Of a stretch of DNA of 64,000 bases, positions 22,506-33,872 are shown piece after piece (positions within the stretch are counted from its first letter, which is position 1; every line of letters begins with the position of its first letter). The stretch is from Zanthoxylum bungeanum. Its lineage: Eukaryota > Streptophyta > Magnoliopsida > Sapindales > Rutaceae. Where the stretch lies: contig SKCR01038121.1 in the NCBI GenBank assembly GCA_019454045.1, positions 1 to 64,000 of the forward strand, written 5' to 3'. A program made the translations under genes and the position numbers. Under the pieces are notes generated by a model, which was not told the DNA's origin, made no database searches, and saw nothing but the letters and a program-made list of their open reading frames with translations.

Positions 22506-22940
22506 ATCCATTCATATTCTTATTCTTATTCGATCACGGCAGGTGATCTCCAGCCTCTATTTTGTTTGTCGAATTTCGAATCGAATCGATTTTTAGATTT
22601 TTTATTTTATTCGGATCAAATTGTTGAGACAATCATTATATGCATTTTTTATACTGTAAGCACATTAATACCTGCATTTGAAGTCCAAGCATCCAACGAT
22701 ATTTATTAATAAGAAATTCAAAAAAATAAAAAATAAAAAATAAAAAATAAAATATCTTTCTTCCATTAGCAAACACAAATGGTATAGAAACAAGTCAAAA
22801 ATTCAACTGAAAATTTGTTCAAACACCATGTTCCCAAGGAAGGTATGTTTTTGTAAAAATCTAATACAAGGGACGACCACAACCTCGCTAACTCAACTGG
22901 TTTCACTATAAGCTAATACAAAGCCTCATAGAAATACATT

Positions 22941-23087
22941 TTTTTTTTAATCGTTGAAAATCCCGCCGTCAAACCACCTCTTCCGGGATCCTAGGCTCTT
23001 ACAAGAAACACACTCCCTAAAATTGAACTCAAGACCTGAATGTGAAATCCTGAACCCTACACCATCAACCACGCCCCTTAAAGACCC
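22941..23087 (-). mobile_element. tRNA-derived SINE (copy 3)
   Basis: 147 bp in minus orientation with a T-run at the left, flanked by the perfect 14-bp duplication CATAGAAATACATT (22927-22940 and 23088-23101). On the minus strand it starts GGGGCGTGGTTGATGGTGTAGGG. It lies 213 bp beyond the HDS stop codon, between HDS and PR-10. Confidence 0.9.
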
Positions 23088-23300
23088 CATAGAAATACAT
23101 TATTAACTGGTTTATATAATAAAACATCGTGTAGGAAATATTCTACAGATGCTCCATCTGATCAGGAAAAATTTATATGACCTGTTATTACTGTGTAGTC
23201 TTTTGTGCTGTGTCGACTTCAATATACAACAGGAAGGAGTACGGTGGTCTCCCTTCGACTGAGTCTTTATTCCTTACCTGCCGATGAAATTTACCTGATC

Positions 23301-26300
23301 TTACTCTTCAGCAGAAGGATCTACCCAGCGGCCATGATCCTTTATTAGTTGGATCAAGGCATCTGTTGCATGCTCCATTGCAATACCACGCTTCACCACA
23401 GTCTGCAATGGTCCACCCACCATAAAGTCGATTTTGATAATTTTGAGAACGAAGTGCGTAGTAAAGTCGACTACTTGTATATTTACTTGTGCTAGCTTGA
23501 AATCGTTTATCCACGTAGAAGTAGGATATGAACACACACACACATATATATGAAATTAATAACAGTGCCGAAGCAGGAATAATGTGGTACCTTTCCGACG
23601 TAAAGGTCGATCTTTCCAGGCGCCCCACCAACATACCCGAAGTCAGCATCAGCCATCTCCCCAGGTCCGTTGACAATGCAACCCATGATTGCAATCTGAC
23701 AAAGAGGGAGAAAGGAGAAGTTATGCCATTAATCTTGTTTACAAGAAATCAGAGGGCCAAAGGATTGAGTAAATACCGAAACACCAGGCAAGTGTGATGT
23801 TTTCTCTCGAATCTCTGCGCTTATTTCTTGAAGGTCAAACAAAGTTCTACCACAGGATGGGCATGAGACATACTCCTGGAGGGATAGTTTAGGCAGTTAC
23901 AGAAATGATCAGGACCATCACCTTAAATTACGTTCAATTTCAAATACAAGCTTCATACCGTCTTTGTATTCCTCATTCTGCAACCTTGTAGTAAGTTGAA
24001 AGATGTATTCCTGAGAAAATCAAAATTTTGTTCTGGGGCTTCTAACAGCAAACCGTCTCCAAGTCCATCCACTAAAAGAGCTCCAGCATTCGTACCGGCA
24101 CCAATGACCAAGTCATCCCTGAAAATAAGAGAAAAATGTTAAACATCAAAACTACTAATTCCTCCACTGTAGTCAAGAGGGTTGCAACGTTTTTCCAATT
24201 ACCTGTGAATCCCTTTTGGAAACTGAATATGGTGAATTACAGGGAAGTTTATATTATTTTCAGATAGATACTCAAATAGCCTGCAGCAAACGTAAAATTT
24301 TGGACCATTAGCACCGAGAAACAACTGTAGATAGCATTAAAGAATTCCACTACAAAGTAATAAAAAATTGAATGCTAATAGAAATATTGACGGACCGCAT
24401 CAGAAGAAATAGTGCTCCCCTGGCAAATTTACTGGATCAGACCTCTAGTGACATTTAAGGGATTTAGATATCTTAAGGAAAAGTACTTCCAGAGCCATTA
24501 CAGTAAAAGCTTCAATGATTGTAAACATAGATGCCAGGACATCAATTCTCTTACTATCTATCTATCTATCATTCTATCTAGGTCTGTAAAAGGCCAGATT
24601 CAAAAGAGGATGTAAAATTATTCCATTGACAGCAAAAGCACCACCTTCAATCTGCTTTTAACTTTTCTTACTAATGACTTAGCAAGGGAATTATTCCATT
24701 GACATTCAAGAGCAGACTTTTATTGCATATGCCTCAACCAATAAACAATTTTCTAATTCACGTCAGTAAAATTATTACCTCCTTGCTGCCTGCACTCTGC
24801 CAACTTTATCTTCAGTAAAGGGTAAATCATGAAGAATCATCGTAGCATCAATATCCTTGATGATTTCCAGCTCTTCGTAGGGCTCATCACCACGTAAAGA
24901 TATGACCAAACGTGTTCCTGCCAATAATATTGATATGCAATGACCGATGTATTTTGGCAGATAAAATGCTCAAAAGAAAAAAAAAATAGGAACCAAGAAC
25001 AAACAGAATAAGAAACAAGGAAAAGGATGAATTCAATGAAGAACAGTATTAATAAACTATTACAGAACACACCTTCAGGCAAAAGCTTGTAAGCACCAGT
25101 TGATAACTCCTTAAGATTTACCAGAACCATGGCGTGGGGCAGTGGCTTTGTTAGCTGCTCAGACAAAGGAGTTATAACTCCCATACTTATATCTACCAAC
25201 CGTTTGAGTGCTAAACGCTGGTGACAAGACAAAAGATAATATATGTCATTTCATTTAATGAAGTAATGACGAAAAAAGAGAGTGATGCAGCCAGGCACAA
25301 TTGTTTTTATGGAAAGACAGTGAAAGAGATGGCGGGGTAGTGGACAAAAACAGATTTCTTTCCCCAAAGTAATCAAGCATAGGAGAAGTAGAGCACTTAC
25401 AGTATCATGATTGTCGACTGGTGGAAGCTCTCTTAACAAGATTGAATCAACTGTTGCTAGATCCTAAAACAAAGTGAATTTGTGTCTCTAAAAATTCCAC
25501 ATGCTTGAAATTAACATTTACTTGGTATAACACGGAGCAAGGATAGACCTTAAATGGCATGCCAACGACAAGCTTCGCTGCAAGAGACTTGTACAGTAAT
25601 TCTGGTGCCTGAGAAAAAGAAAACAGATTGATATTTCACAATTCCCTCCTGAAACGAAGGGAAAAAATGAGAAAACTAGTAGTTTCCAAGCAATTACCTT
25701 CAACTGATCCAGAGAAACAGACATAAGAACTGAGCCATCACGGTGCAGAACACCTCTGTAATCTACCTCCTCACCCTAACAAGATGAATAATCGATTATC
25801 TGTTTGAAAGCCAAAAATACAGCAGAAAGTTGGGATAATGTGGCATCAACCCTCAAGGATAAAGGCAGACCTCCTTTTGAATTGGCAGTTGACCAGAACG
25901 ACGCTGAAAATCAAAATAATGTCTGTGCTTTTCCTCAAATGGTGCCTGTTGATAAAAATATTCCATTAATGGAGTAAAAAAGATTCCAATATAATAGAAT
26001 CTACAGTGCATGAAGAACAGATGAAAGGACATTGCAAAATCCTACCACTCCTTTCTGAAGCTCAGCTGCTCTCATACCCAGGTTGGCCAACCTTCTACAA
26101 GGATCTATCTCCTCCTCTGGTGGTTCCGTGAGTGAAACCCTGATTGTATCACCCAAACCATCCTGCATATGCAATTTTCTGAATTATAACATTTTCGCAC
26201 TGAGAACAATGAAGAAATGTTTTTGAAAGGAGCTTGATCACATACATGACCAACTTATTTCTATCAAGGTACGGTTTTTCAGAACAAAAATTTCCTACAA

Positions 26301-29152
26301 AATTAGCTATAACCTTATGGAGGTCTGAAGACCAAAATATTATTGAAAGCTGATACAGACCAAGATAGTATCAGAACGAAATAACACGAGATTTCTGACC
26401 TAACCACTTTTTGGAAATAAAATGTTTAGATTATATGGGTACCTGGAGAAGGGTGCCAATTCCAATTGCAGATTTCATCCGACCATCTTCGCCTTCTCCA
26501 GCTTCAGTGACTCCCAAGTGTAATGGATAATCCCAGCCATGAACATACATTTCAGCTACAAGGAGACGGTATGCTTGGACCATGACAACTGGGTTGCTTG
26601 CTTTCATAGAAAAAACAAAATTATGGAAGTCCAATTTCCGGCATATTCTTGCAAACTCAAAGGCAGATTCAACCTGTTGTAGATCAACAATTAGTATGAT
26701 GCCTCTGAGTTTGGAGCTAAACAACCACACAAGCTGTCTGGCAGTAGCAGAGAAATCTAAGTGTTTACCATTCCCCTAGGAGAATCCCCATAGTAGCTCA
26801 TAATACGATCTGAAAGACTCCCATGGTTTGTACCAATACGCATTGCCCTTCCATACTTCTTACATTTCTCAACCAATGGACTAAAAACCTGCGGAAGTTA
26901 AAAAATGGGGGAAATTGATTATAGAAAAAGAGAGTACATACAGATCAATATTTGCTAAATATATGATACTGACTGACTCCTTTTTGTGACAAATTTTGAG
27001 ATGGACTTTTTCGTAGAAAAGATAAAAATAAGTTCTTGTAGAGAAACACATAGTTGTAATCTAAAACAAATAAGAGTAAGCGTATATAGGTAGTGATGTG
27101 GCTTGACCTCCTCAATATGCTCAAGTTCTTTCTGATAGTCATCTTCTGTGTACTCTAGCTGCTCAAATTGAGCCCGTCTATCAGCTGCAACAAATCACCT
27201 TGAACTCAGAATAGTTGAGATCAACTATCTAACATCAAAATGACTAACTGATCAAATGCATACCAAAATTTCCTGGGTTGACACGGATTTTGTCAAAGCA
27301 TTCAGCAACTCGAAGTGCAACAGTAGGAGCAAAGTGAATATCTGCCACCAGAGGTATATTGTAACTGCAAAAATGGAAAGCGATGTGATTAATTCTCATA
27401 TTAAATATGAAATCGGTGTTTCAGAAACTGCTCACATTAATTCAGATTTACTTTTTCTGCATGAGTGAGTTTTTTATCTCAAAACATGCATCTGCCTCTC
27501 TCTTCCCTTGAACTGTAATCCGAACAAGATCTGCTCCCTGGTCCGCTATTCTCATTACCTACAAAAAGCATAACAGTTGATTAAATAAGCTACCTGACAA
27601 TCAATACGAGCAGTGTACAAGCAATGTTCCATCAAGAAGAAGGTTAAAGCTGTTGGCATCTCTACGTAAATGACTTCTACTTGGTTTGTAAAATTAATGA
27701 TATTAGGAAAGTTGTATTTGTGCTAAAGCTCATTAAAGTCAAGTTTTCCAAAGATTTAAGATTTTAATGGAACCACGTATTGGCCAAAAGAAAATACTGT
27801 TTTATTTATATATATTAGATTTAAAAAAAGCAGCCACAGTTATTTAGCAACAGTGAATTGAGGCAACAACTTCATTTCAAAACTCATTTTTCACTTTTTA
27901 CCAGGTTTCTTGTTATTAGATTTGTAAAATTCAAGTGATAGGATTGTCATTTGGAGTTCATCAAAGTAAATTTTCAATATTAAGGATTTAATAAATCCAT
28001 GGCTGAAACAGTTGCCACTCAAAGTTTTACATCATGGTCACCCAACCGTTCCCACAATTTAATCACTGCTTCTATTTAGATTTATAACCCACTGAAATTA
28101 TGACTCCATATGGTCCTCATTATTGATCCAACAGCAACGGTCATATTGGGGGGCCTTAAACACGAAACTATGGATCTGCTAAATTTAAATTAGACAAGAA
28201 GAAAAGCGTGGTATGTAACTTATCTAACTTATATATCGACGAGTATCACATGCTAATCATCTAACACATTGCTTAAAATATGGTACAAGTACATATATTT
28301 GGTCCTAGTGGCTAAACATTTGCAATAAAACACACCATGATCGCTCATATATGAAGAGCTCAAGTTGAAAGAAATTCAAAGAACCTGTTCAACTGTTCCA
28401 GCAACATCCTTAGTGTCACTTGTAGTCATTGTCTGAATTCTAATAGGATGCTCACTACCAAGAGCCACATTTCCCACCATCACTGTCAGTGTTTTCCTCC
28501 TGGCAGTTTTGTGAACGGATTCGCAGTACTTTTGTCGGGGAACTACATTCAATTCAAATAACAATTTATTATATCAAACCAACCATAAATAAAGGCCGAA
28601 AGATACACATATAGATGTTGAATTTGGCACACTAACTCTGTACGTGTTAACTTCTAAGAAAAAAAAAATCATTTTCAACTAAGCTCTTGCTTCCACTATT
28701 CCTCAGATAGTCAGATTTATACATCAAGTTATCCTGGGTATTTACTCATATTTGATTTGTAAATTAGACTTATTAATAACCAGTTAAAGGAACGAAAATT
28801 GGAACTCAAATTTCATATTTAAATGGTTCTTCCACATTATTATACAATACATTGGAAATCAATAGTTCCATATGTTTATTTCTTAGAATTTTCTACCAAA
28901 ACGATATTACACATATTCAACATAACACATAAAAAATAACATACCTAATAGGGGGCTTCCTTCTGATGCAGGCTGAAGCTCAGCGATATCCGAACCAGAA
29001 TTTGAATTCCTTATCACATTGAATCCTCTTCTGCTAGACTTGAACTTTCTGAAATCACAAACTCTCACAAAATCGATACTTTTCCCAAACCCCAAGCCCG
29101 AGTCTCCACTCTTCAGACCTATAAATGAAGCTGGCAGAGTTCCAGTCGCCAT
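23301..29152 (-). CDS. HDS: 4-hydroxy-3-methylbut-2-enyl diphosphate synthase (HDS, IspG/GcpE), plastid
   Basis: Converts methylerythritol cyclodiphosphate to HMBPP, the penultimate step of the plastid MEP isoprenoid pathway, using a 4Fe-4S cluster. I resolved 19 coding exons, all with GT..AG introns: 29152-28945, 28542-28385, 27558-27452, 27364-27264, 27184-27108, 26888-26769, 26673-26443, 26162-26046, 25945-25871, 25775-25698, 25608-25549, 25463-25401, 25217-25073, 24917-24779, 24280-24203, 24118-23959, 23875-23777, 23695-23591, 23402-23301. They total 2223 nt, giving 740 residues, the usual plant length (three-domain A-A*-B form). The N-terminus [16 protein letters not shown] begins a transit peptide. 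Landmarks are [36 protein letters not shown], and cluster ligands CPSC (Cys644, Cys647) and GCIVNGPGE (Cys678, Glu685). It ends [11 protein letters not shown]. No lesion was found. An upstream ATG at 29158 could add two residues. Confidence 0.97.
24558..24581. repeat. (TCTA)n microsatellite in an HDS intron
   Basis: Short run of CTAT/TCTA units within the 498-bp intron between coding exons 14 and 15 of HDS. Confidence 0.8.
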
Positions 29153-29178
29153 CTTCACAATGTACTACACCAACCTTC

Positions 29179-29671
29179 CTGCTCCAACACAAACTCATCA
29201 CAGTCAGTTATATGCTGATAAATTAATCAAAAATTTCAAGATCTGATAGATAATCAAATTTAACTAATCCAAGCCTCCTACAACTATTTGATCCACTAAA
29301 CTCATCGTAAAGCCTTCAAAAAAGGAATTTTTAATTTTAAAACATTCACAAAATTTTAACTTACTATCACCAAAATAATTTTCTTGGGTTACAATCCTAA
29401 AAAAAAAAAAATATCAACCAAACTAAACAATCACTTCAAACTATTTTCTTTCCAATTTCAAATATTTTCTCAGCAACCAAACAACACTTTTTCATAATCC
29501 TATTAGCATCTAAACAATCAGCACCTCAGTAATTTCCAAGTCAACGCGAACTTCAATCAAAATCGCTTATAATTACAACAACTAATTCTGAAAACGCTGA
29601 AAACAAAATTCAAAAAACAAGGATTGTTTCCACAAAATCAATTTACTAAAAGGGCTTATAAAATTAATTAC
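29179..29671 (-). other. possible HDS 5' UTR intron
   Basis: On the minus strand, CCTGTTAAG|GTAATTAATT at 29672/29671 could be a donor and TTGGAGCAG|GAAGG at 29179/29178 an acceptor. This would leave a 26-nt exon segment before the ATG at 29152. It is inferred from splice consensus only, and a transcript would be needed to confirm it. Confidence 0.35.
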
Positions 29672-29799
29672 CTTAACAGGAGAAGTGAACTGCGAGAGAA
29701 ATGTGAAGAGTCTAGACAGTGGAAGCGAACAAATAAACTCGTGGTTTTTGGAGTTCCGTCTGACAGGGACCTGTATGCAAGGATTTGCATAAATATTAG

Positions 29800-30691
29800 G
29801 TGGATTTGTATTATTTGGAAATATTTTAATTCATATCTGTATCCAGACAAAATCTTCCATTCAAGGCTTCAAGCAAATTCGATGTTCTGATCAATGATGA
29901 AATCGGTGATTCAAAAGGTTTAGTGTATCAGTAGTTCAAAGGTTAAATTATTTTGAAAAAATGATAGAATTGATCTACGTCGTAAATAATTACACGTAAT
30001 TAAAATTTATAAAAAAATATTAAATTTTAATTTGTTATTTTAAAAATAAAAAAAATTGAAATGATTCGCCGATTTTGATCGATTTTTATTGATTTTAACC
30101 ATTTTTCCGGACCAATTTTTAAATATTAATTGAACCGTACACAAAATCAATTTCTGATTCGACTGGTCAAACCGATTGATCCGATCTGATTTTAAAAACT
30201 ATGATATTCGGTTGCCATGCATCTGGAATTAATAATATTTTACCCCCTTATTTAAAAAATAAAAATAAAAAATCTATTGGATCCCCTATTGTTTATTATT
30301 TTTACTTGGTGGGTACTTGAAAAATGAAAAAGTAAAGAAACGATGTGCCGCTGCATGTGTTTGACTAATCCAAAAATATTCAATTTATAATATTTTTAAA
30401 TGGAAATTATTAAGCAAACATAACTTGTGAGAATTATAAATCAATAATTTAATTGAGCTTCCCATGTTGCTAGATTTCTTTTGCATTTCATTATTAGCTA
30501 GGTGATAATTTTTGAATTAGTTTGAGATTCACATGTTTGTGATTTGTTAATCCATAGTAATTCTAAAATAAAATTAGTAATTATCTAGAAAAAATAAATT
30601 TGAAATTGAAATGACTATTAATGCTAATATAGTTTTAACTATATTTACGTCAAATTGATTATTAATTATATTTAATAATTCTGTGACATTA
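29800..30691. other. intergenic upstream of HDS, no gene seen
   Basis: AT-rich. The stretch 30060-30210 (with CCGGACCAATTTT and GGTCAAACCGATTGATCCG) looks like a decayed repeat end, but I could not find matching termini. Confidence 0.4.
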
Positions 30692-33239
30692 TGTAACGAC
30701 CCGTAGTCCTATTACTGTTACGTTGTGATATTGTGGTATTATGGGACGAAGGTAATATTATATAAATTATGTACGGGCACAAATACACTCATGAAACGAC
30801 TTTGGGGATGTTCGGTTAATTTTCCGAAATTTCAATACAAGACTATATAACGTACAACTCCGGATAGCCCATAGTATTTATGTCATAACTTTCTCATTCG
30901 AACTTCGATTTCTATAAATTTTATACCGTCGGAAAGCTGAGATCGAGATCTACAACTTTTGCGTTGAATATTTTTCCAAATTCGGACCAGAAGTGAGTCG
31001 AAAATATAAGTCAAAAATTCTGATGAATAGTAATTTCGGACCCAAATGGAAGAATCTCAAACTTTCTCCAAAATTCTACACTTTTATCCAATCTTCCAAA
31101 TATCAAGTGACTTCTACTATATAAAGAGTGTACTATTCATCAAATTCACAAAATGAGAAGAACAAAGGGAAGAAATGAAAAACGTGAGAAGTAAGAGGGG
31201 GAAGAAGAAGATAAGAAAAAGGAAGAAAAGAAGGAAGAAGGAAGAAATGAGAAGGAAGAAACAAGAAAAAAGGGGTTTGGCAACCATGGATAAGCTAGGA
31301 AGATGATGAAGGTAATGAATCTTAACCCAAAATTATTATATTTGAGTTTTTGAGTTTTGATGATAATAGTAGGATAATTTACTTTGATGTGATTATAGAT
31401 GAGTGTTTCTTGTGCTAAAAATAGTGATGGGGAAAAACCTCAACTTGTGCAATTTTGGGAAAATATTAAAATAAATAGAAATGATATAGGCTAATATTGA
31501 GTGAGATATTGATTGTGTTATGGATGTTATTTGGGATCAAATGGAATGCTTGTTGCAATAAAAATGATATAGGAGTTATGGGATTGCATTTGGAAAAAAA
31601 TGGGTTTGAGGAAGCAAATGTAGAACCTGGAAAATCAGGTTCGCGTCGCGACGCGTAGAAGGAAATTTGGGCACGCCTCTGGACGTTTCGCGTCGGGACG
31701 CGCCCTGCCTTGCGTCGCGACACGTGAACCAATATTTACCTAAATTAGTTTCAAGACATTCCAATTCTACCCGAACGCGTTAGAGGCTACCATATAAGTC
31801 TCGTATCAACTCGTACGTACACATTACAACGTGTTAAGAGTACGATACCCTCAGAGGGATAGTGCCTACTAGAATAAGCAGATTTTAGCTTATTTCCGAA
31901 GTATGTTTCTTAGTCCATTTCTAACCTAGTTTATTCGTTGTAGAATCATCACAGGAATCAGAGTTTTCTCAGCGAGCGAGTAATAGCAGCCAAACTTCCT
32001 AACAGTGAGTGGACACCTTTTCTCAAGTTGATCATTTTATAGTAGTTTTGAATATCATACTTATATTTTCTGCAATTAGGGCGTTAGCCAAGTTTGTTTT
32101 TGTATTATATATTGTTTAGTATGCTTTGAGAAATGATTTAGAAAAAGAAATGTTTTTAGCATGAGTTTTATGTTTTTCGAGGCATGGGGGAAAAACTCAC
32201 CCCAGTATGTAACTTGAGATAGCCTGGAATTGACGGACAGAGGACATGTGCACATGTAGAGGACTGGGGGGACGGCGATACGTAACGCCCTCAGATCCTA
32301 TATCAGGGCTAGGGGCGGCGATACGTAACGCCCCTATACCCTAGTTTCAGAGCTTGGAGGGTAGCATAGATCCGCACCCCCAGTTCTAGTTTGTGGCTTG
32401 GGGGACAGCGATACGTAACGCCCCAAAGTCATGGATCTGCACTGCTGGCTCCAGTTAGGCATATGGGGGGACGACGATACGTAACGCCCTCATATATATA
32501 TATATAATGCTTAAGTATCAACGTTGTTCTTTGTATGCAAATACACACATAAGAGTTTCAGAACTCGTCTTAATACAACTGTAACAGACCCTAGATGCAG
32601 AATCAAGCAAGCCATGAGGCAAATCACTACAGCCAACAGAAAATACCCAATTTTCGTTCATAATATGATTTATCGACGAGATTTCAAGAAAAAAATCATT
32701 GGTATATGGTTAGTTGATAAATATTTACCGTAGGATTTTTTAATCCTCAGTAAATTAGCGATGAAATTCCGAAGAAATTTCATCATTAAAAATACCGGAT
32801 GAAATTATTTCCTCGATAAAATCTTGTCGCTAAAGCATGGCGTCAATTTATGATATCACATTTAGCAACAGTTAATTTACAGATGAAAAGTTCATTTGTA
32901 TTCTATTGTTAATTTTTTTAGTAATAATTTTTTTTTACTAATCGTCGATTATCTATCGGTAATTACTGATTTGGTGTCCCCAAGGGGCGTGATTTGGTGG
33001 TATAGGGTGATGAACATTAAAAAGTGTACACTTAATAAAAGAGAAACTAATCATGTTACTCTTATAATTTCATTAATCCCCTTAATTTAGCACATTTTGT
33101 AAAGTAATAATTAAATTTATGTTTTATATATTTTTATTGTGATTTTTATGTAGGTGAAATTATACCTTGGATGCATAACTAGAAAAATGGATGTGATATT
33201 TGAATTTTGGAGGCCGGAAACTTGAAAGGGCGTTATAAC
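30692..33239 (+). mobile_element. Gypsy-type LTR or solo LTR, right boundary uncertain
   Basis: Starts TGTAACGACCCGTAGTCC, a start common to plant Ty3/Gypsy (Del/Tekay-like) LTRs. It holds the CATAACTTTCTCATTCGAACTTC and GGAAAGCTGAGATCGAGATC phrases typical of that group, a TATA box at 31118-31125 (TATATAAA) and a purine-rich stretch. A plausible end is GGGCGTTATAACA at about 33239, inverted-repeat partner of TGTAACG. The flanking 5-mers (CATTA and GTCTA) do not match, so the end is tentative. No gag or pol is attached. Confidence 0.5.
32268..32492 (+). repeat. four copies of GCGATACGTAACGCCC
   Basis: The core (A/G)CGATACGTAACGCCC, flanked by G-runs on the left, recurs at about 32275, 32318, 32408 and 32475. 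In the clearest copies GGGCG pairs with CGCCC across TACGTA to form a hairpin. It lies within the Gypsy-type LTR. Confidence 0.75.
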
Positions 33240-33872
33240 AGTCTACAATTTCGGAAATTCCAACTTTGCGCAATTTTTATAATTTGGCCATAAATTTTTA
33301 CTCTGATATCGGATTGAGGCGATTCTAGTTCCAGATAAAAGAAGACTTAAATATCTATAACTTTGATGTTTATAAGAATTTCTAATTTTGAGATTTTCAA
33401 GGTCGAAATTGGTGAAGACGTCAATATGTGTTGCATGTAATTTTAATTATTAGAAAATAAAGTAAAAAAAATACCAAATAAAAAAAAAAGTAAAAAAGTA
33501 AAAAAAATAAAAGTTGAAATGTCATAATCCACTTTAGGTGGATTGTGATCATGTTTGAAAAATAATCAACAAAAAATACTAAAAGTCAAAAAAGAAAAAG
33601 AAAAAGAAAAAAATAAATTAGTAAAAATTTGTTGTTTGTATTTGATTTAGAAAATTATAATTAATAATTGAGAGACGAGTACTTCTACTATAAATAGAAA
33701 TGTCAACCTCTCATTTTTCTTCATGCTTTCTTTGAAGTTCTCTTGTAGAATTTGAGAGAGGGTGTCTTGTGTGTTTTAATTTTTAAGCTTTCTTGTAATT
33801 TCTTTTTCTTTCGATAATAAAATTTTGCATGTTTTTGTTCAAATCATGAGTAGCTAATTTCATCATGGTAGG
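33240..33872. other. intergenic, no gene seen
   Basis: AT-rich with A-rich runs (33470-33620). A TATA-like CTATAAATAGAAATG at 33690 followed by T-rich sequence may belong to a repeat, but no ORF is present. Confidence 0.35.

Noticed and set aside
29624..29890. 88-codon plus-strand frame upstream of HDS
   Set aside because: It lies in the probable HDS promoter/5' UTR on the opposite strand and has no family features.
32660..32960. CACTA-like insertion with AGCGATGAAATTCC text
   Set aside because: A few subterminal-like words occur, but no terminal repeats or target duplication could be placed.
32984..33013. SINE 5' fragment (GGGGCGTGATTTGGTGGTATAGGG)
   Set aside because: It matches the SINE 5' end for about 28 bp only, with no B box or tail, so it was left out of the feature list.
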